Source of the DNA: Parasalinivibrio latis
GTDB taxonomy: Bacteria > Pseudomonadota > Gammaproteobacteria > Enterobacterales > Vibrionaceae
NCBI RefSeq assembly: GCF_036825535.1
Contig: NZ_CP098813.1
Location: forward strand, 1,550,001 to 1,614,000
Length of the DNA stretch: 64,000 nucleotides
Direction of reading: 5' to 3'
Shown: in pieces, positions 18,219 to 26,704 of the stretch
How the letters are laid out: each line of letters starts with the position of its first letter
Position numbering within the stretch: position 1 is the first letter of the stretch
Notes under the pieces: model-generated
Database searches by the model: none
The model's input: only the letters and a program-made list of their open reading frames with translations
Told to the model about the DNA's origin: nothing
Made by a program: the position numbers and the translations under genes

Positions 18219-18377
18219 ATGGTTATTAAGACCAATTGGTGGATGAGATTTGTTCTGGGGGCTGGCATCCAGTACGCCGTTTTGTTAACAGTTGCGGGAG
18301 GCATTACAGAGACGAATGTTCTTGGCTCAAGTTTTGCTGCTCTGTTTACTGGATACTGCATGGCCAAGTTCAGGTAA
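18219..18377 (+). CDS. Small membrane protein (52 residues)
   Basis: ATG 18219 is preceded by AGGTGGA at good spacing and the frame ends 18 bases before a strong terminator, so this is a complete small transcription unit. The protein starts with a basic segment (MVIKTNWWMR). It has two hydrophobic stretches separated by GGITETN and ends in Lys-Phe-Arg, giving probably two membrane passes. A GTG 30 bases upstream is open but lacks a ribosome site. The family is not recognised. Confidence 0.6.
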   Translation: MVIKTNWWMRFVLGAGIQYAVLLTVAGGITETNVLGSSFAALFTGYCMAKFR

Positions 18378-18394
18378 ACGGGATATGGAACCAT

Positions 18395-18420
18395 AAGCCG
18401 GCGTAGTAGCCGGCTTTTTT
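18395..18420 (+). terminator. Strong terminator after small membrane protein
   Basis: AAGCCGGC-GTAGTA-GCCGGCTT followed by TTTT: an 8-base GC-rich stem with a U tract. Confidence 0.9.
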
Positions 18421-18900
18421 ATTTCTTGAGCTTGCTGTAGAAACTAAAGTTTGTATCTCTTTGCACGATGGTGGGGAAGATGTGCACCAATTTAGGTGAT
18501 TCAGGATGCGGGAAACATTCTGTTTACATCTCGTTCCCTTGTGGGACTGAGTGTTGGAAGTTTTTGTCATATTACGTTAACAAAAGGTGCATAACAATAA
18601 CTCCAAAAAATGAGACAATTCTTTCTAATGATGCACATAATTTTTACAAAAATGCTGGATTACTAAGCTGAAATGTCTATTATTATGGGTCTTAAGGGTG
18701 ATATATAAGCATGTGTGGGCATATCGTGTGTTTGTTTTGCATACCACATACATGTATTTAGTCACCCTGTGTTTGTAAGTAAAAGTAGTAAAAAAACTAC
18801 GAATATGGATTTTTTAATTTTTAATCGCAATTAGGAACAGGCTCCGCGTTACTCAGGAATTGCCTGTAATAAAAATGCTTTGCAAGCTGGAGGAACGGAA
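18421..18900 (+). other. Long glgC upstream region
   Basis: About 480 bases without a credible gene. A 67-codon frame at 18468-18671 has no ribosome site and no recognisable protein. The notable content is the two-stem element at 18696-18767 (separate entry). GGAGGA at 18889-18894 is the glgC ribosome site. Confidence 0.6.
18696..18767 (+). repeat. Nested inverted repeat / possible structured leader of glgCA
   Basis: The outer arms GGGTGA (18696-18701) and TCACCC (18762-18767) are perfect complements. The inner arms CATGTGTGG (18710-18718) and CCACA-TA-CATG (18744-18754) pair with a 2-base bulge. Together they could form one stacked hairpin, about 130 bases before the glgC start. Confidence 0.45.
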
Positions 18901-20121
18901 ATGGCAAAGGGAGTATTAGGGATGATTTTGGCTGGCGGAGAGGGATCCCGTCTACGTCCATTGACTGCCAATCGAAGCAAGCCCGCAGTACCATTTGGAG
19001 GGTCCTACCGACTCATTGATTTCGCACTGAACAATTTCTTGAATGCAGACCTTCTCAGAATTTATGTCCTGACCCAGTTCAAGTCACAATCGCTTTACCA
19101 TCACATGAAAAAGGGTTGGAATGTCACCGGATTATCTGACCGTTTTATCGATCCAATCCCAGCACAAATGCGTATGGGGAAACGTTGGTACGATGGAACA
19201 GCGGATGCTATTTACCAAAACTTGCGTTTTATCGAACTGGCAGATCCAGAACATGTGGCGATTTTTGGCAGTGACCACATCTATAAGATGGATATTCGCC
19301 AAATGGTGGACTACCACAAAGAAATTCAAGCAGACCTTACAGTGTCGGCGATTAAAGTACCTCTTCATGAAGCCTCCGCGTTCGGAGTCATTGAAGTTGA
19401 CGCTGATGGAAAAATGATTGGTTTTGAAGAAAAACCGGCAAATCCAAAATGCGTACCTGGAGATCCCGAACATGCGTTGATCTCAATGGGTAACTACGTA
19501 TTTGGTGCAAAAGTACTCATGGATGAGCTTGAAAAGGACGCGGAAGATGATAGATCCAGCCATGATTTCGGAAAGGACATTATTCCGAAACTTTATCCAA
19601 AAGGTAATGTGTACGTTTATGACTTTGCCCAAAATGATATTCCGGGAGAAGAAAACCGAGGATACTGGCGTGATGTCGGAACGTTGGATGCCTACTGGCA
19701 AGCGCATATGGACTTACTCGGCGATTCCCCGGCATTTTCACTTTATAATCGCCAGTGGCCTCTCCATACATATTATCCTCCGCTTCCTCCTGCCACATTC
19801 ACTGATGCGCCTAACTGCAAAGTTAAAGTAACTGACAGTATGATTTCAGCTGGCAGTTATATTCAGGGCGCCCGTATTCATAAATCTGTACTTGGCTTCA
19901 GAACCAACGTTGGTCACTGTACCTTTATCAGTGAATCCGTCCTCCTTGGTGATACCAAAATTGGGGAGGGGTGTTCTATCAGAAGGGCTATTATCGACAA
20001 AAATGTAGTTATTGCCCCAGGTACAGTTATTGGTGAAAACCCTGAAGAGGATGCGAAACTTTACGATATGTCACCAAGTGGATTGGTTGTCATTCCAAAA
20101 GGCGCAAAAGTAGGATTTTGA
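18901..20121 (+). CDS. glgC: Glucose-1-phosphate adenylyltransferase
   Basis: Makes ADP-glucose from glucose 1-phosphate and ATP, the committed step of glycogen synthesis. The 406-residue protein has the nucleotide-binding LAGGEGSRLRPLT, SKPAVPFGG, DGTADAIYQN and a C-terminal left-handed beta-helix. Position 18901 is chosen over an upstream TTG (18880) because GGAGGA lies 6 bases before it. glgA follows after one base, so both are in one operon. Confidence 0.93.
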   Translation: MAKGVLGMILAGGEGSRLRPLTANRSKPAVPFGGSYRLIDFALNNFLNADLLRIYVLTQFKSQSLYHHMKKGWNVTGLSDRFIDPIPAQMRMGKRWYDGTADAIYQNLRFIELADPEHVAIFGSDHIYKMDIRQMVDYHKEIQADLTVSAIKVPLHEASAFGVIEVDADGKMIGFEEKPANPKCVPGDPEHALISMGNYVFGAKVLMDELEKDAEDDRSSHDFGKDIIPKLYPKGNVYVYDFAQNDIPGEENRGYWRDVGTLDAYWQAHMDLLGDSPAFSLYNRQWPLHTYYPPLPPATFTDAPNCKVKVTDSMISAGSYIQGARIHKSVLGFRTNVGHCTFISESVLLGDTKIGEGCSIRRAIIDKNVVIAPGTVIGENPEEDAKLYDMSPSGLVVIPKGAKVGF

Positions 20122-20122
20122 T

Positions 20123-21631
20123 ATGAGCCTGGATAACTTGGATATACTATTTATCGCCTCAGAAGTTGACGGGTTGGTAAAGACAGGTGGCTTGGCTGAC
20201 GTTGCACGAGCATTGCCGCTCGCGCTGTCCTCTCAAGGGCATAACATTAGCGTCATTGTGCCTTTTTACCGTCAAATAGCAGATAAGCATGAAGCGCCTG
20301 TCGTTCTTGAAGCTCGGCTGTCTGTAGAAGGAGCAGAAGATATTGGTTATGCCGTCCGGGAGCTGTCACTCGATGGCATACGGGTATGGGCGATTGACTG
20401 TCACATCTATTTTGATCGTCCGGAGCTATACGCTGAGAACAACGAAGGATATGCAGATAATGCCGAACGTTTTGCGTTCTTCAGTGCAGCGAGCCTAGAT
20501 CTGACAAAGAAGCTCAATTTCAAGCCTGATGTCGTGCACTGTAATGACTGGCATACCGGCCTTGTCCCATTCCTGTTGAAAACCCGATATAGGGAAGATG
20601 ATTTCTACGCTGGGACCAAGTCACTGATTTCCATTCATAATGCTGCTTTTAAAGGTATATACAATAGAGCAGAGTTTAAGGTGATTCCTGAATTGGTTAC
20701 TGGCAGGTATCCTAGCCTGGAACTTGATTACCATACGCTCTCTATGCTTAAAGCAGGCGTATCTTACGCTGACAAAATTAATGCGGTCTCACCCAATTAT
20801 GCATTGGAGCTATGCACTGACCTTGGTTCCCAGGGAATGGGTGCTGATTTCCAGTCACGCAGTGAAGACTTGGTTGGCATAGTAAATGGGTGTGATTATG
20901 AGGCCTGGAGCCCAGAGTGCGACGCTTTGCTTCCCGTTACTTACAAAGCTAACAAGCAAAGCATGGCAAGAGGCAAAAAGGCAGCCAGACGTGCACTCTG
21001 TGAAGAGGTGAGCCTTCCGGAAGCGAATGTACCTGTACTCGGTATGGTTTGCAGGTTAACCGGGCAGAAAGGACTTCATTACCTGCTGCCAATTTTGGAT
21101 GATTTACTTCTCAATGATATTCAGCTGATCATAGTAGGTACCGGTGATCCCAAAATTGCTGGAAAACTTCATGAAATTGCATCAAGGCATCCTGCTAAAT
21201 TTGCATTTATTGAAGCCTACAATAACCGGCTTGCCCATTGGGTTGAAGCTGCGTCTGATATATTCCTGATGCCTTCTGAGTTTGAGCCTTGTGGCCTGAA
21301 TCAAATGTACAGTATGGCGTACGGGACTTTGCCTTTGGTCAGGAAAGTAGGTGGACTGAAAGACACTGTGGTTGATTATGATGACTCTCCCCAGTTTGCG
21401 ACTGGGTTTGTCTATTCATCTACAGAGCCTTTGGCATTATTGGTTAAAATTCAGCGAGCGTTGCTGCTCTACAGTCAAAATCCGCAAGAGTTTAAGCGTG
21501 TTCAATTGAACGCTATGACGATAAGGTTTGATTGGAAAGAATCTGCTCAGACTTATCTGGAATTGTATCAGTCGATGCTGGGAGACTGTCAGGTATTGTC
21601 TGAAAACAAGCAAGGTATTGGTGAAAACTGA
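20123..21631 (+). CDS. glgA: Glycogen synthase (ADP-glucose type)
   Basis: A 502-residue GT5 glycosyltransferase that extends alpha-1,4-glucan from ADP-glucose. The N-terminal KTGGLADV loop binds ADP-glucose, CNDWHTGL follows, and the C-terminal EPCGLNQMYSMAYG contains the conserved catalytic-region residues. Length is usual for the family. It starts one base after glgC and ends at a bidirectional terminator. Branching and debranching enzymes are not in the window. Confidence 0.93.
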   Translation: MSLDNLDILFIASEVDGLVKTGGLADVARALPLALSSQGHNISVIVPFYRQIADKHEAPVVLEARLSVEGAEDIGYAVRELSLDGIRVWAIDCHIYFDRPELYAENNEGYADNAERFAFFSAASLDLTKKLNFKPDVVHCNDWHTGLVPFLLKTRYREDDFYAGTKSLISIHNAAFKGIYNRAEFKVIPELVTGRYPSLELDYHTLSMLKAGVSYADKINAVSPNYALELCTDLGSQGMGADFQSRSEDLVGIVNGCDYEAWSPECDALLPVTYKANKQSMARGKKAARRALCEEVSLPEANVPVLGMVCRLTGQKGLHYLLPILDDLLLNDIQLIIVGTGDPKIAGKLHEIASRHPAKFAFIEAYNNRLAHWVEAASDIFLMPSEFEPCGLNQMYSMAYGTLPLVRKVGGLKDTVVDYDDSPQFATGFVYSSTEPLALLVKIQRALLLYSQNPQEFKRVQLNAMTIRFDWKESAQTYLELYQSMLGDCQVLSENKQGIGEN

Positions 21632-21656
21632 TCGTCCAATTCGGTGATTGAACGAG

Positions 21657-21685
21657 AAAGAGCTGGCTTAATGCCAGCTCTTTTT
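21657..21685. terminator. Bidirectional terminator between glgA and Nudix gene
   Basis: AAAGAGCTGGC-TTAAT-GCCAGCTCTTTTT forms an 11-base stem with A and T runs on both sides. The right arm touches the stop of the convergent Nudix gene. Confidence 0.88.
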
Positions 21686-22199
21686 ACATCAGTCCAAGAA
21701 GTCTTGCTTTGTAAAATGCGACTATTGTTTTTGCGTCATTGATTTGATTGTTTTTAATCATTGTTTCAATGTCGGATGGTTTCTTACATTCAACTTCCAG
21801 CACTTCGTCATCATCAAGAACGCCGGGGGCTTGGCTAAGTTGACTGGCAAAATAGAGGTATTGAGTTTCGTCGCAAAAACCTGGCGCTGGCCAGATTTGT
21901 CCAATTGACTGCCAATGCGCAGCCTGAAAGTCAGTTTCTTCAGAAAGCTCCCTTTTTGCACATTCCAACACATCTTCACCGGGTTCGATGGTTCCTGCAG
22001 GTAATTCATATATCCATTTGCCGATGGAAGGGCGGTACTGTTTAAGAAGCACTACGCTTCCATTTCCATCGACGGGGAGTATGACCACCGCGCCTGGATG
22101 ATGAAGCGTCACATGTCTGATTTGCTTGCCATTTGGAAGTTGCTTGCTTTCCTCAATAAGGGACAGGGACTTCCATTTGTGAAGAGTATTCGAAGCCAT
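21684..22199 (-). CDS. Nudix hydrolase (ADP-ribose pyrophosphatase-like)
   Basis: About 171 residues. The Nudix box G-x5-E-x7-RELSEETDF is visible, with Asp in the place of the usual late Gly. The acidic metal ligands REx2EE are kept. The preceding YELPAGTIEPGE is typical of ADP-ribose or sugar-nucleotide pyrophosphatases. Given the glgCA neighbours, ADP-sugar cleavage is possible, but convergent genes are weak evidence. ATG 22199 is preferred to 22208, because AAGGG would abut the latter. Confidence 0.82.
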   Translation of the reverse strand: MASNTLHKWKSLSLIEESKQLPNGKQIRHVTLHHPGAVVILPVDGNGSVVLLKQYRPSIGKWIYELPAGTIEPGEDVLECAKRELSEETDFQAAHWQSIGQIWPAPGFCDETQYLYFASQLSQAPGVLDDDEVLEVECKKPSDIETMIKNNQINDAKTIVAFYKARLLGLM

Positions 22200-22414
22200 A
22201 AACTTCATCCCTTGTTCTTACAATGAAAGTCCATAATGTAGATGAAAGGTCTTCAGTTGTGAACGTCTGAAAGCTATCCAACAACGGGTAATTATTCGTT
22301 TAATAATGAAAATTTGGTACTATCCGACGAAATTTTAATAACCACTACCCGGATAAGAAAGCTTCCAGAACGTTTGGTATTCTTAAGGGTAGGAAATGTC
22401 AGGAGCGGCGAATT

Positions 22415-23434
22415 ATGAATGTGTTGGTAACCGGCGGCACCGGCTATATTGGCAGCCACACTTGTGTGCAGATGATAGAAGCGGGTCTGACACCAATCAT
22501 CTTGGATAATTTATACAACAGTAAGATTGCTGTACTTGACCGTGTTGAAGCTATTACCGGGATGCGTCCTGTATTTTACAAAGGTGATATCCGTGACAGG
22601 GAAGTTCTGCGAAAGATTTTTGCACAACACGATATCAAATCGGTCATTCACTTTGCAGGCTTGAAAGCTGTTGGTGAATCGGTAGAAAAACCTCTTGAAT
22701 ATTACCAAAATAACGTCGCGGGCACGCTTACTCTTGTTGAGGAGATGCACTCGGCGAATGTTAAATCGATAATTTTCAGCTCATCAGCGACAGTGTACGG
22801 TGACCCTGCCAGCGTACCAATTCGTGAAGACTTTCCTACCAGTGCGACAAACCCATATGGACGCAGCAAACTTATGGTGGAAGAGTGCTTGACGGACTTC
22901 CAGAAAGCTAACCCTGAGTGGAGCGTAACATTACTGCGTTACTTCAACCCTGTGGGGGCACACATCTCTGGCACTATGGGGGAAGATCCTCAAGGTATTC
23001 CGAATAATCTCATGCCTTTTATCGCCCAAGTTGCTGTAGGACGCCGTGACAAATTGTCCGTCTTTGGCAACGATTACCCAACTGTTGATGGCACAGGCGT
23101 CCGTGATTACATTCACGTTGTAGATCTGGCTGACGGTCATATCGCATCTTTGGTGAAAGTTGGGCAACAGAGCGGACTGCATATTTTCAACCTAGGAACC
23201 GGCAGGGGGAATAGTGTTCTGGAAATGGTTGAGGCATTTTCAAAAACCAGCGGTCGTGATATTCCGTACGTTGTAGCGCCACGCCGCTCTGGCGACATTG
23301 CTGAGTGTTGGGCAGATCCGGAGAAAGCCGCTTCAATTCTCGGCTGGAAAGCCCGTAGGACGCTTGAAGATATGACGCAGGATACCTGGCGTTGGCAATC
23401 TGATAACCCCAATGGTTATCCTGATGCTGAGTAA
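22415..23434 (+). CDS. galE: UDP-glucose 4-epimerase
   Basis: A 339-residue extended SDR enzyme that interconverts UDP-glucose and UDP-galactose. The NAD-binding TGGTGYIGSH is at the N-terminus. The catalytic Ser lies in FSSSATVYG and the Tyr and Lys in NPYGRSK. The C-terminal WKARRTLEDM and the length match GalE. AGGAG precedes the ATG. No other gal genes are adjacent, so it probably serves surface polysaccharide as well as galactose use. Confidence 0.92.
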   Translation: MNVLVTGGTGYIGSHTCVQMIEAGLTPIILDNLYNSKIAVLDRVEAITGMRPVFYKGDIRDREVLRKIFAQHDIKSVIHFAGLKAVGESVEKPLEYYQNNVAGTLTLVEEMHSANVKSIIFSSSATVYGDPASVPIREDFPTSATNPYGRSKLMVEECLTDFQKANPEWSVTLLRYFNPVGAHISGTMGEDPQGIPNNLMPFIAQVAVGRRDKLSVFGNDYPTVDGTGVRDYIHVVDLADGHIASLVKVGQQSGLHIFNLGTGRGNSVLEMVEAFSKTSGRDIPYVVAPRRSGDIAECWADPEKAASILGWKARRTLEDMTQDTWRWQSDNPNGYPDAE

Positions 23435-23463
23435 TCGAACACTCTGATGTATTGAAACACATG

Positions 23464-23491
23464 AAAAACGCCGTTAAAAAACGGCGTTTTT
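23464..23491 (+). terminator. Terminator after galE
   Basis: AAAAACGCCGTT-AAAA-AACGGCGTTTTT is a perfect 12-base stem with a T run. Confidence 0.92.
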
Positions 23492-23502
23492 ACGTTATGG
23501 CG

Positions 23503-23511
23503 TGATATAAT
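23503..23511 (+). promoter_or_regulatory. Extended -10 promoter for the DEAD-box helicase
   Basis: TGATATAAT is a perfect extended -10 (TGN plus TATAAT) just after the galE terminator, about 75 bases before the helicase start. The -35 region is weak, as is usual for extended -10 promoters. Confidence 0.6.
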
Positions 23512-23584
23512 CCCCGCCCTTAGAAACCAATGTCATGGTTTCCTTCCTAATTTATTCTTCATATTCCATACCAGGAGCACCATT

Positions 23585-24907
23585 TTGCGGTTTGAGGATC
23601 TTGGCATCGATAAACGATTGCTAACTGCACTTGATCACAAGGGCATTACCACACCGACTGAAATTCAGCAAAAAGCTATCCCGCTAGCCTTGGCCGGTAA
23701 AGATTTACTGGCATCATCAAAGACAGGCTCGGGTAAAACGCTGGCTTTCCTGTTACCTGCGTTTCAGCGAATTTCACGCAGCCGGGCATTGTCGAAGCAA
23801 GATCCAAGGGTCGTTATTCTTGTTCCAACCAGAGAGTTGGCAAAGCAGGTATATGCAGAACTACGTATGATGGTTGGACCGACCAACCATACCGCAGCGC
23901 TGGTTCTCGGTGGAGAGAACTTTAACGACCAGGCAAAAATGTTCCGCCGCAACCCAACGTTTGTTGTGGCAACTCCGGGACGACTAGCTGACCACCTTGA
24001 GCATAGAAACCTGTTCCTTGACGGACTGGAATTGCTGATTCTTGACGAAGCAGACCGAATGCTGGATTTGGGTTTCGCTCCTCAGCTAAAAGCAATTAAC
24101 TCTGCTGCGAGCCACCGTCTGCGCCAGACATTAATGTTTTCCGCAACTCTGGACCATGACCAGGTTGATGATATTGCCGGCGATATGCTGAAAAAACCAA
24201 GTGTTGTCCGTGTGGGCGAGATTTTCCAGCAACACGGCGACATCACCGAACAGTTCGTGTTGTGTGACCATCTGGATCATAAGCAGGCGTTGTTGGAAAA
24301 GATCCTCACTGAGGGCGGACATCGTCAAATAATGGTATTTACCGCAACACGAGAAGATACAGACCGGCTGGCCGCTTTGTTGTCAGAAAAAGGGTTGAAA
24401 GCTATTGGTTTGAGTGGGAACCTCAACCAGTCGAACCGTAACCGAATTATGGATGAGTTTGAGCGTGGACAGCATCAGGTGCTTGTAACAACTGACCTGG
24501 CGTCCCGTGGTCTCGACCTCAACAATGTTTCGTTGGTAATCAACTTTGACATGCCAAAACACTCGGAAGAGTATATCCACCGTATAGGGCGTACCGGGCG
24601 CGCAGGTAAGAAAGGCGATGCAATTTCACTGATTGGCCCGAAAGATTGGGTGAGCTTCAAAAAAATTGAGAAGTTCCTCCAGAAGACGATGGTTTTCGCC
24701 GAATTTGAAGGACTCGTTGCCAAGTTCAAAGGCTTTCAAATCCGTAATCAAAGCAAAAAGCCGAAAAATACCTCTGCGGCTAAAGCCCCTCGTGCTAAAT
24801 CACAGGTTAAAAAGGCACAGAAGAACCGGAATAAAAGTTTCTACACAAATGTGCCCGTGGGTGATGCTCCATTTGTTCCGAAAAAGCGCCGAGATGGCGA
24901 TGACTAG
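23585..24907 (+). CDS. DEAD-box ATP-dependent RNA helicase
   Basis: A 440-residue DEAD-box helicase. Motif I is SSKTGSGKT, motif II is DEAD, motif III is SAT and motif VI is HRIGRTGR. A Q-motif (TPTEIQQKAIPLA) lies before them, and the lysine-rich C-terminal tail of about 70 residues is suited to RNA binding. The start is TTG at 23585: AGGAG at 23573-23577 is 7 bases upstream and no ATG fits the conserved N-terminus. It is not close enough to RhlB, RhlE, SrmB or DeaD in what I recall to give a symbol. Confidence 0.88.
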   Translation: MRFEDLGIDKRLLTALDHKGITTPTEIQQKAIPLALAGKDLLASSKTGSGKTLAFLLPAFQRISRSRALSKQDPRVVILVPTRELAKQVYAELRMMVGPTNHTAALVLGGENFNDQAKMFRRNPTFVVATPGRLADHLEHRNLFLDGLELLILDEADRMLDLGFAPQLKAINSAASHRLRQTLMFSATLDHDQVDDIAGDMLKKPSVVRVGEIFQQHGDITEQFVLCDHLDHKQALLEKILTEGGHRQIMVFTATREDTDRLAALLSEKGLKAIGLSGNLNQSNRNRIMDEFERGQHQVLVTTDLASRGLDLNNVSLVINFDMPKHSEEYIHRIGRTGRAGKKGDAISLIGPKDWVSFKKIEKFLQKTMVFAEFEGLVAKFKGFQIRNQSKKPKNTSAAKAPRAKSQVKKAQKNRNKSFYTNVPVGDAPFVPKKRRDGDD

Positions 24908-24916
24908 TGTCGAAAG

Positions 24917-24944
24917 AAGAGTCGCAGAAGCGGCTCTTTTTTTT
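24917..24944 (+). terminator. Terminator after helicase
   Basis: AAGAGTCGC-AGAA-GCGGCTCTT followed by eight T in total: a 9-base stem with one G-T pair. Confidence 0.88.
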
Positions 24945-24973
24945 ACTATTTGAAGACGAGCGCCGGGGCTGAA

Positions 24974-25002
24974 TAACCGACAAACTGGAATTTTGTCGGT
25001 TA
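24974..25002 (+). repeat. Perfect 11-base inverted repeat
   Basis: TAACCGACAAA and TTTGTCGGTTA are perfect complements around a 7-base loop. It follows the helicase terminator and lies 68 bases before a TATAAT box. It could be an operator for the small gene at 25143 or a second terminator. Confidence 0.5.
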
Positions 25003-25069
25003 GGTTGTATTTTTCATACTGGGAGAACATTTTTCACACATCTATGGTGTCAATTTGAGTGTCGCTGTG

Positions 25070-25075
25070 TATAAT
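25070..25075 (+). promoter_or_regulatory. -10 box for the small gene at 25143
   Basis: A perfect TATAAT, 68 bases before the ATG of the 29-residue frame. The -35 is poor. Confidence 0.4.
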
Positions 25076-25142
25076 TCGAACAACTTTTTGACGGTGCCTT
25101 TGATTGTACCGAATTGACCGATTTGAGTGTGAGGGCCTATAG

Positions 25143-25232
25143 ATGGAAACTGTGCTGGTTGTAGCGTTTATCGTACTTGGCTTACTTATTGTAAAAAAAG
25201 AAAAATGTAAGGAAAAAGAACTCGATAAGTAA
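25143..25232 (+). CDS. Very small single-pass membrane protein (29 residues)
   Basis: An unbroken frame from ATG 25143 to TAA 25232. GAGG lies 8 bases upstream and a TATAAT box 68 bases upstream. The peptide starts METVLVVAFIVLGLLIV, a complete hydrophobic helix, and continues with a highly charged tail (KKEKCKEKELDK). This is the classic form of a bacterial small membrane protein with an N-out or hairpin-free single span. No family is recognised. Calling it a gene is inference from composition and signals. Confidence 0.6.
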   Translation: METVLVVAFIVLGLLIVKKEKCKEKELDK

Positions 25233-25550
25233 TAGGTATCTATAACCTGGTCATGGTTGGGTAGCTTGATTCGAAAAAACCAACTTTTATTGTGCCCATC
25301 TGTTTCGATCGAAGTTACCGCCATCCAATCTTTATTCATGCCTAAATTGTGATGTTAGGTATACAGTTGGCATGACCACCATTCCTATGTTTCCATAGCT
25401 TTCTTTGCCTTCATTTTCTCATCCCTTCGCATCCCTTCTCATCAAATTTATCGGATACCAGTAGTAGGCAGGATAACCGTTACTTCGCTTGGTATTGTTT
25501 CCTTTCAGATTTATGATATTTGAAAATTTAAAAATTTCGGAATCTAGAAC
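25233..25550. other. Gap with nothing recognised before sseA
   Basis: 318 bases with only a short direct repeat (CATCCCTTCGCATCCCTTC near 25425-25445). The antisense frame across the previous small gene has no ribosome site or similarity that I can see. Confidence 0.5.
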
Positions 25551-26405
25551 ATGGAGAAGAAACGTGCTTTCCCAGCGGTCGTATCGGTTGACTGGCTTTT
25601 GGACAATATCGATTCAACTGAAACAAAAGTAGTTGATGCCAGCTGGTTTATGCCGGGCTCCAATCGCGACGGTTATCAGGAGTGGATTGCTGAGAGAATT
25701 CCTGGTGCTGTTTATTTCGATTTTGACGGTGAAATAAAAGATATGGATTCGCCGCTGCCTCACATGCTCCCTAGTGAAAAATCGTTCTCTGATGCCGTGG
25801 GGAAACTAGGTATATCAAACGGTGACACCATCATCATTTATGATAGCCAGGGCATATTTTCTGCTCCACGCGTTTGGTGGATGTTTAAAGTGATGGGCCA
25901 CAAAAATGTCGCAGTTCTTGATGGTGGGCTACCGGCATGGAAGGCGTCAGGCGGCAGAATAGATACATCTTTACCCGCTGAAAACACGTCGGTTACCTAC
26001 CGTGCGAATTTGGTTCCTAACCGCCTTATTACGGCAGATGAACTTCTGGGTATATTAGATGACCCTGGTTTTCAGGTTGTTGATGCAAGGCCTGCCGATC
26101 GTTTCTACGCACGCCAGCCTGAACCTCGGCAAGGGGTAAGGGCAGGGCATATGAAAAATGCAATTAATCTTCCTTTTTCTGATCTACTTGAAAACGGTTC
26201 TCTTATTAGGCGTGACAGTCTGAATGCCAAGCTTACTTCTATTCTTCGAAGCGATACGACAATTGTTACATCCTGTGGATCTGGGGTAACGGCGTGCATT
26301 TTGGCGTTGGTCATTGAGCATTCTTTAGGAAGGTGTTGCAGGGTTTATGACGGTAGTTGGTCGGAATGGGGAGGATCTAGCCATCTCCCTGTTGTGACAG
26401 ATTGA
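25551..26405 (+). CDS. sseA: 3-mercaptopyruvate sulfurtransferase
   Basis: A 284-residue protein with two rhodanese domains; the second carries the active cysteine Cys242 in CGSGVTA, the loop type that marks mercaptopyruvate sulfurtransferase rather than thiosulfate:cyanide sulfurtransferase. It transfers sulfur from 3-mercaptopyruvate to thiol acceptors and has been tied to H2S production and peroxide tolerance. Other visible marks are PGAVYFDFD in the first domain and DGGLPAW. It stands alone. Confidence 0.88.
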   Translation: MEKKRAFPAVVSVDWLLDNIDSTETKVVDASWFMPGSNRDGYQEWIAERIPGAVYFDFDGEIKDMDSPLPHMLPSEKSFSDAVGKLGISNGDTIIIYDSQGIFSAPRVWWMFKVMGHKNVAVLDGGLPAWKASGGRIDTSLPAENTSVTYRANLVPNRLITADELLGILDDPGFQVVDARPADRFYARQPEPRQGVRAGHMKNAINLPFSDLLENGSLIRRDSLNAKLTSILRSDTTIVTSCGSGVTACILALVIEHSLGRCCRVYDGSWSEWGGSSHLPVVTD

Positions 26406-26417
26406 TTCAAAACAATT

Positions 26418-26449
26418 CGGGCCCTATGTTGGCCCGGAAATTCCTTTTT
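26418..26449 (+). terminator. Probable terminator after sseA
   Basis: CGGGCC-CTATGTT-GGCCCG, then GAAATTCC and TTTTT. The T run is 8 bases from the stem, so efficiency is uncertain. Confidence 0.5.
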
Positions 26450-26704
26450 ATTGCAATTGCAAATTTAAGCCACTCAGCAACAACTTCATCACATATCCTT
26501 TCCTTGATGTACAAGTAATTAAAAAACGCAATCAATGATTTCACTGTAGATGTGATATCGGTAACTGTATTTAAATGCAGTGACAGATTTTGTCTGGATG
26601 TAACAAAGCATTAACATTATATTTAATAAAAAGTTACAGTTATTTTGATTTTGTCATCGTTTGCGATGTCAGTTTGGCCCAGAAAACATCACAAGGATAC
26701 CTTA

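Noticed and set aside
18468..18671. 67-codon frame in the glgC leader
   Set aside because: No ribosome site, no hydrophobic or domain pattern, and it overlaps AT-rich upstream DNA.
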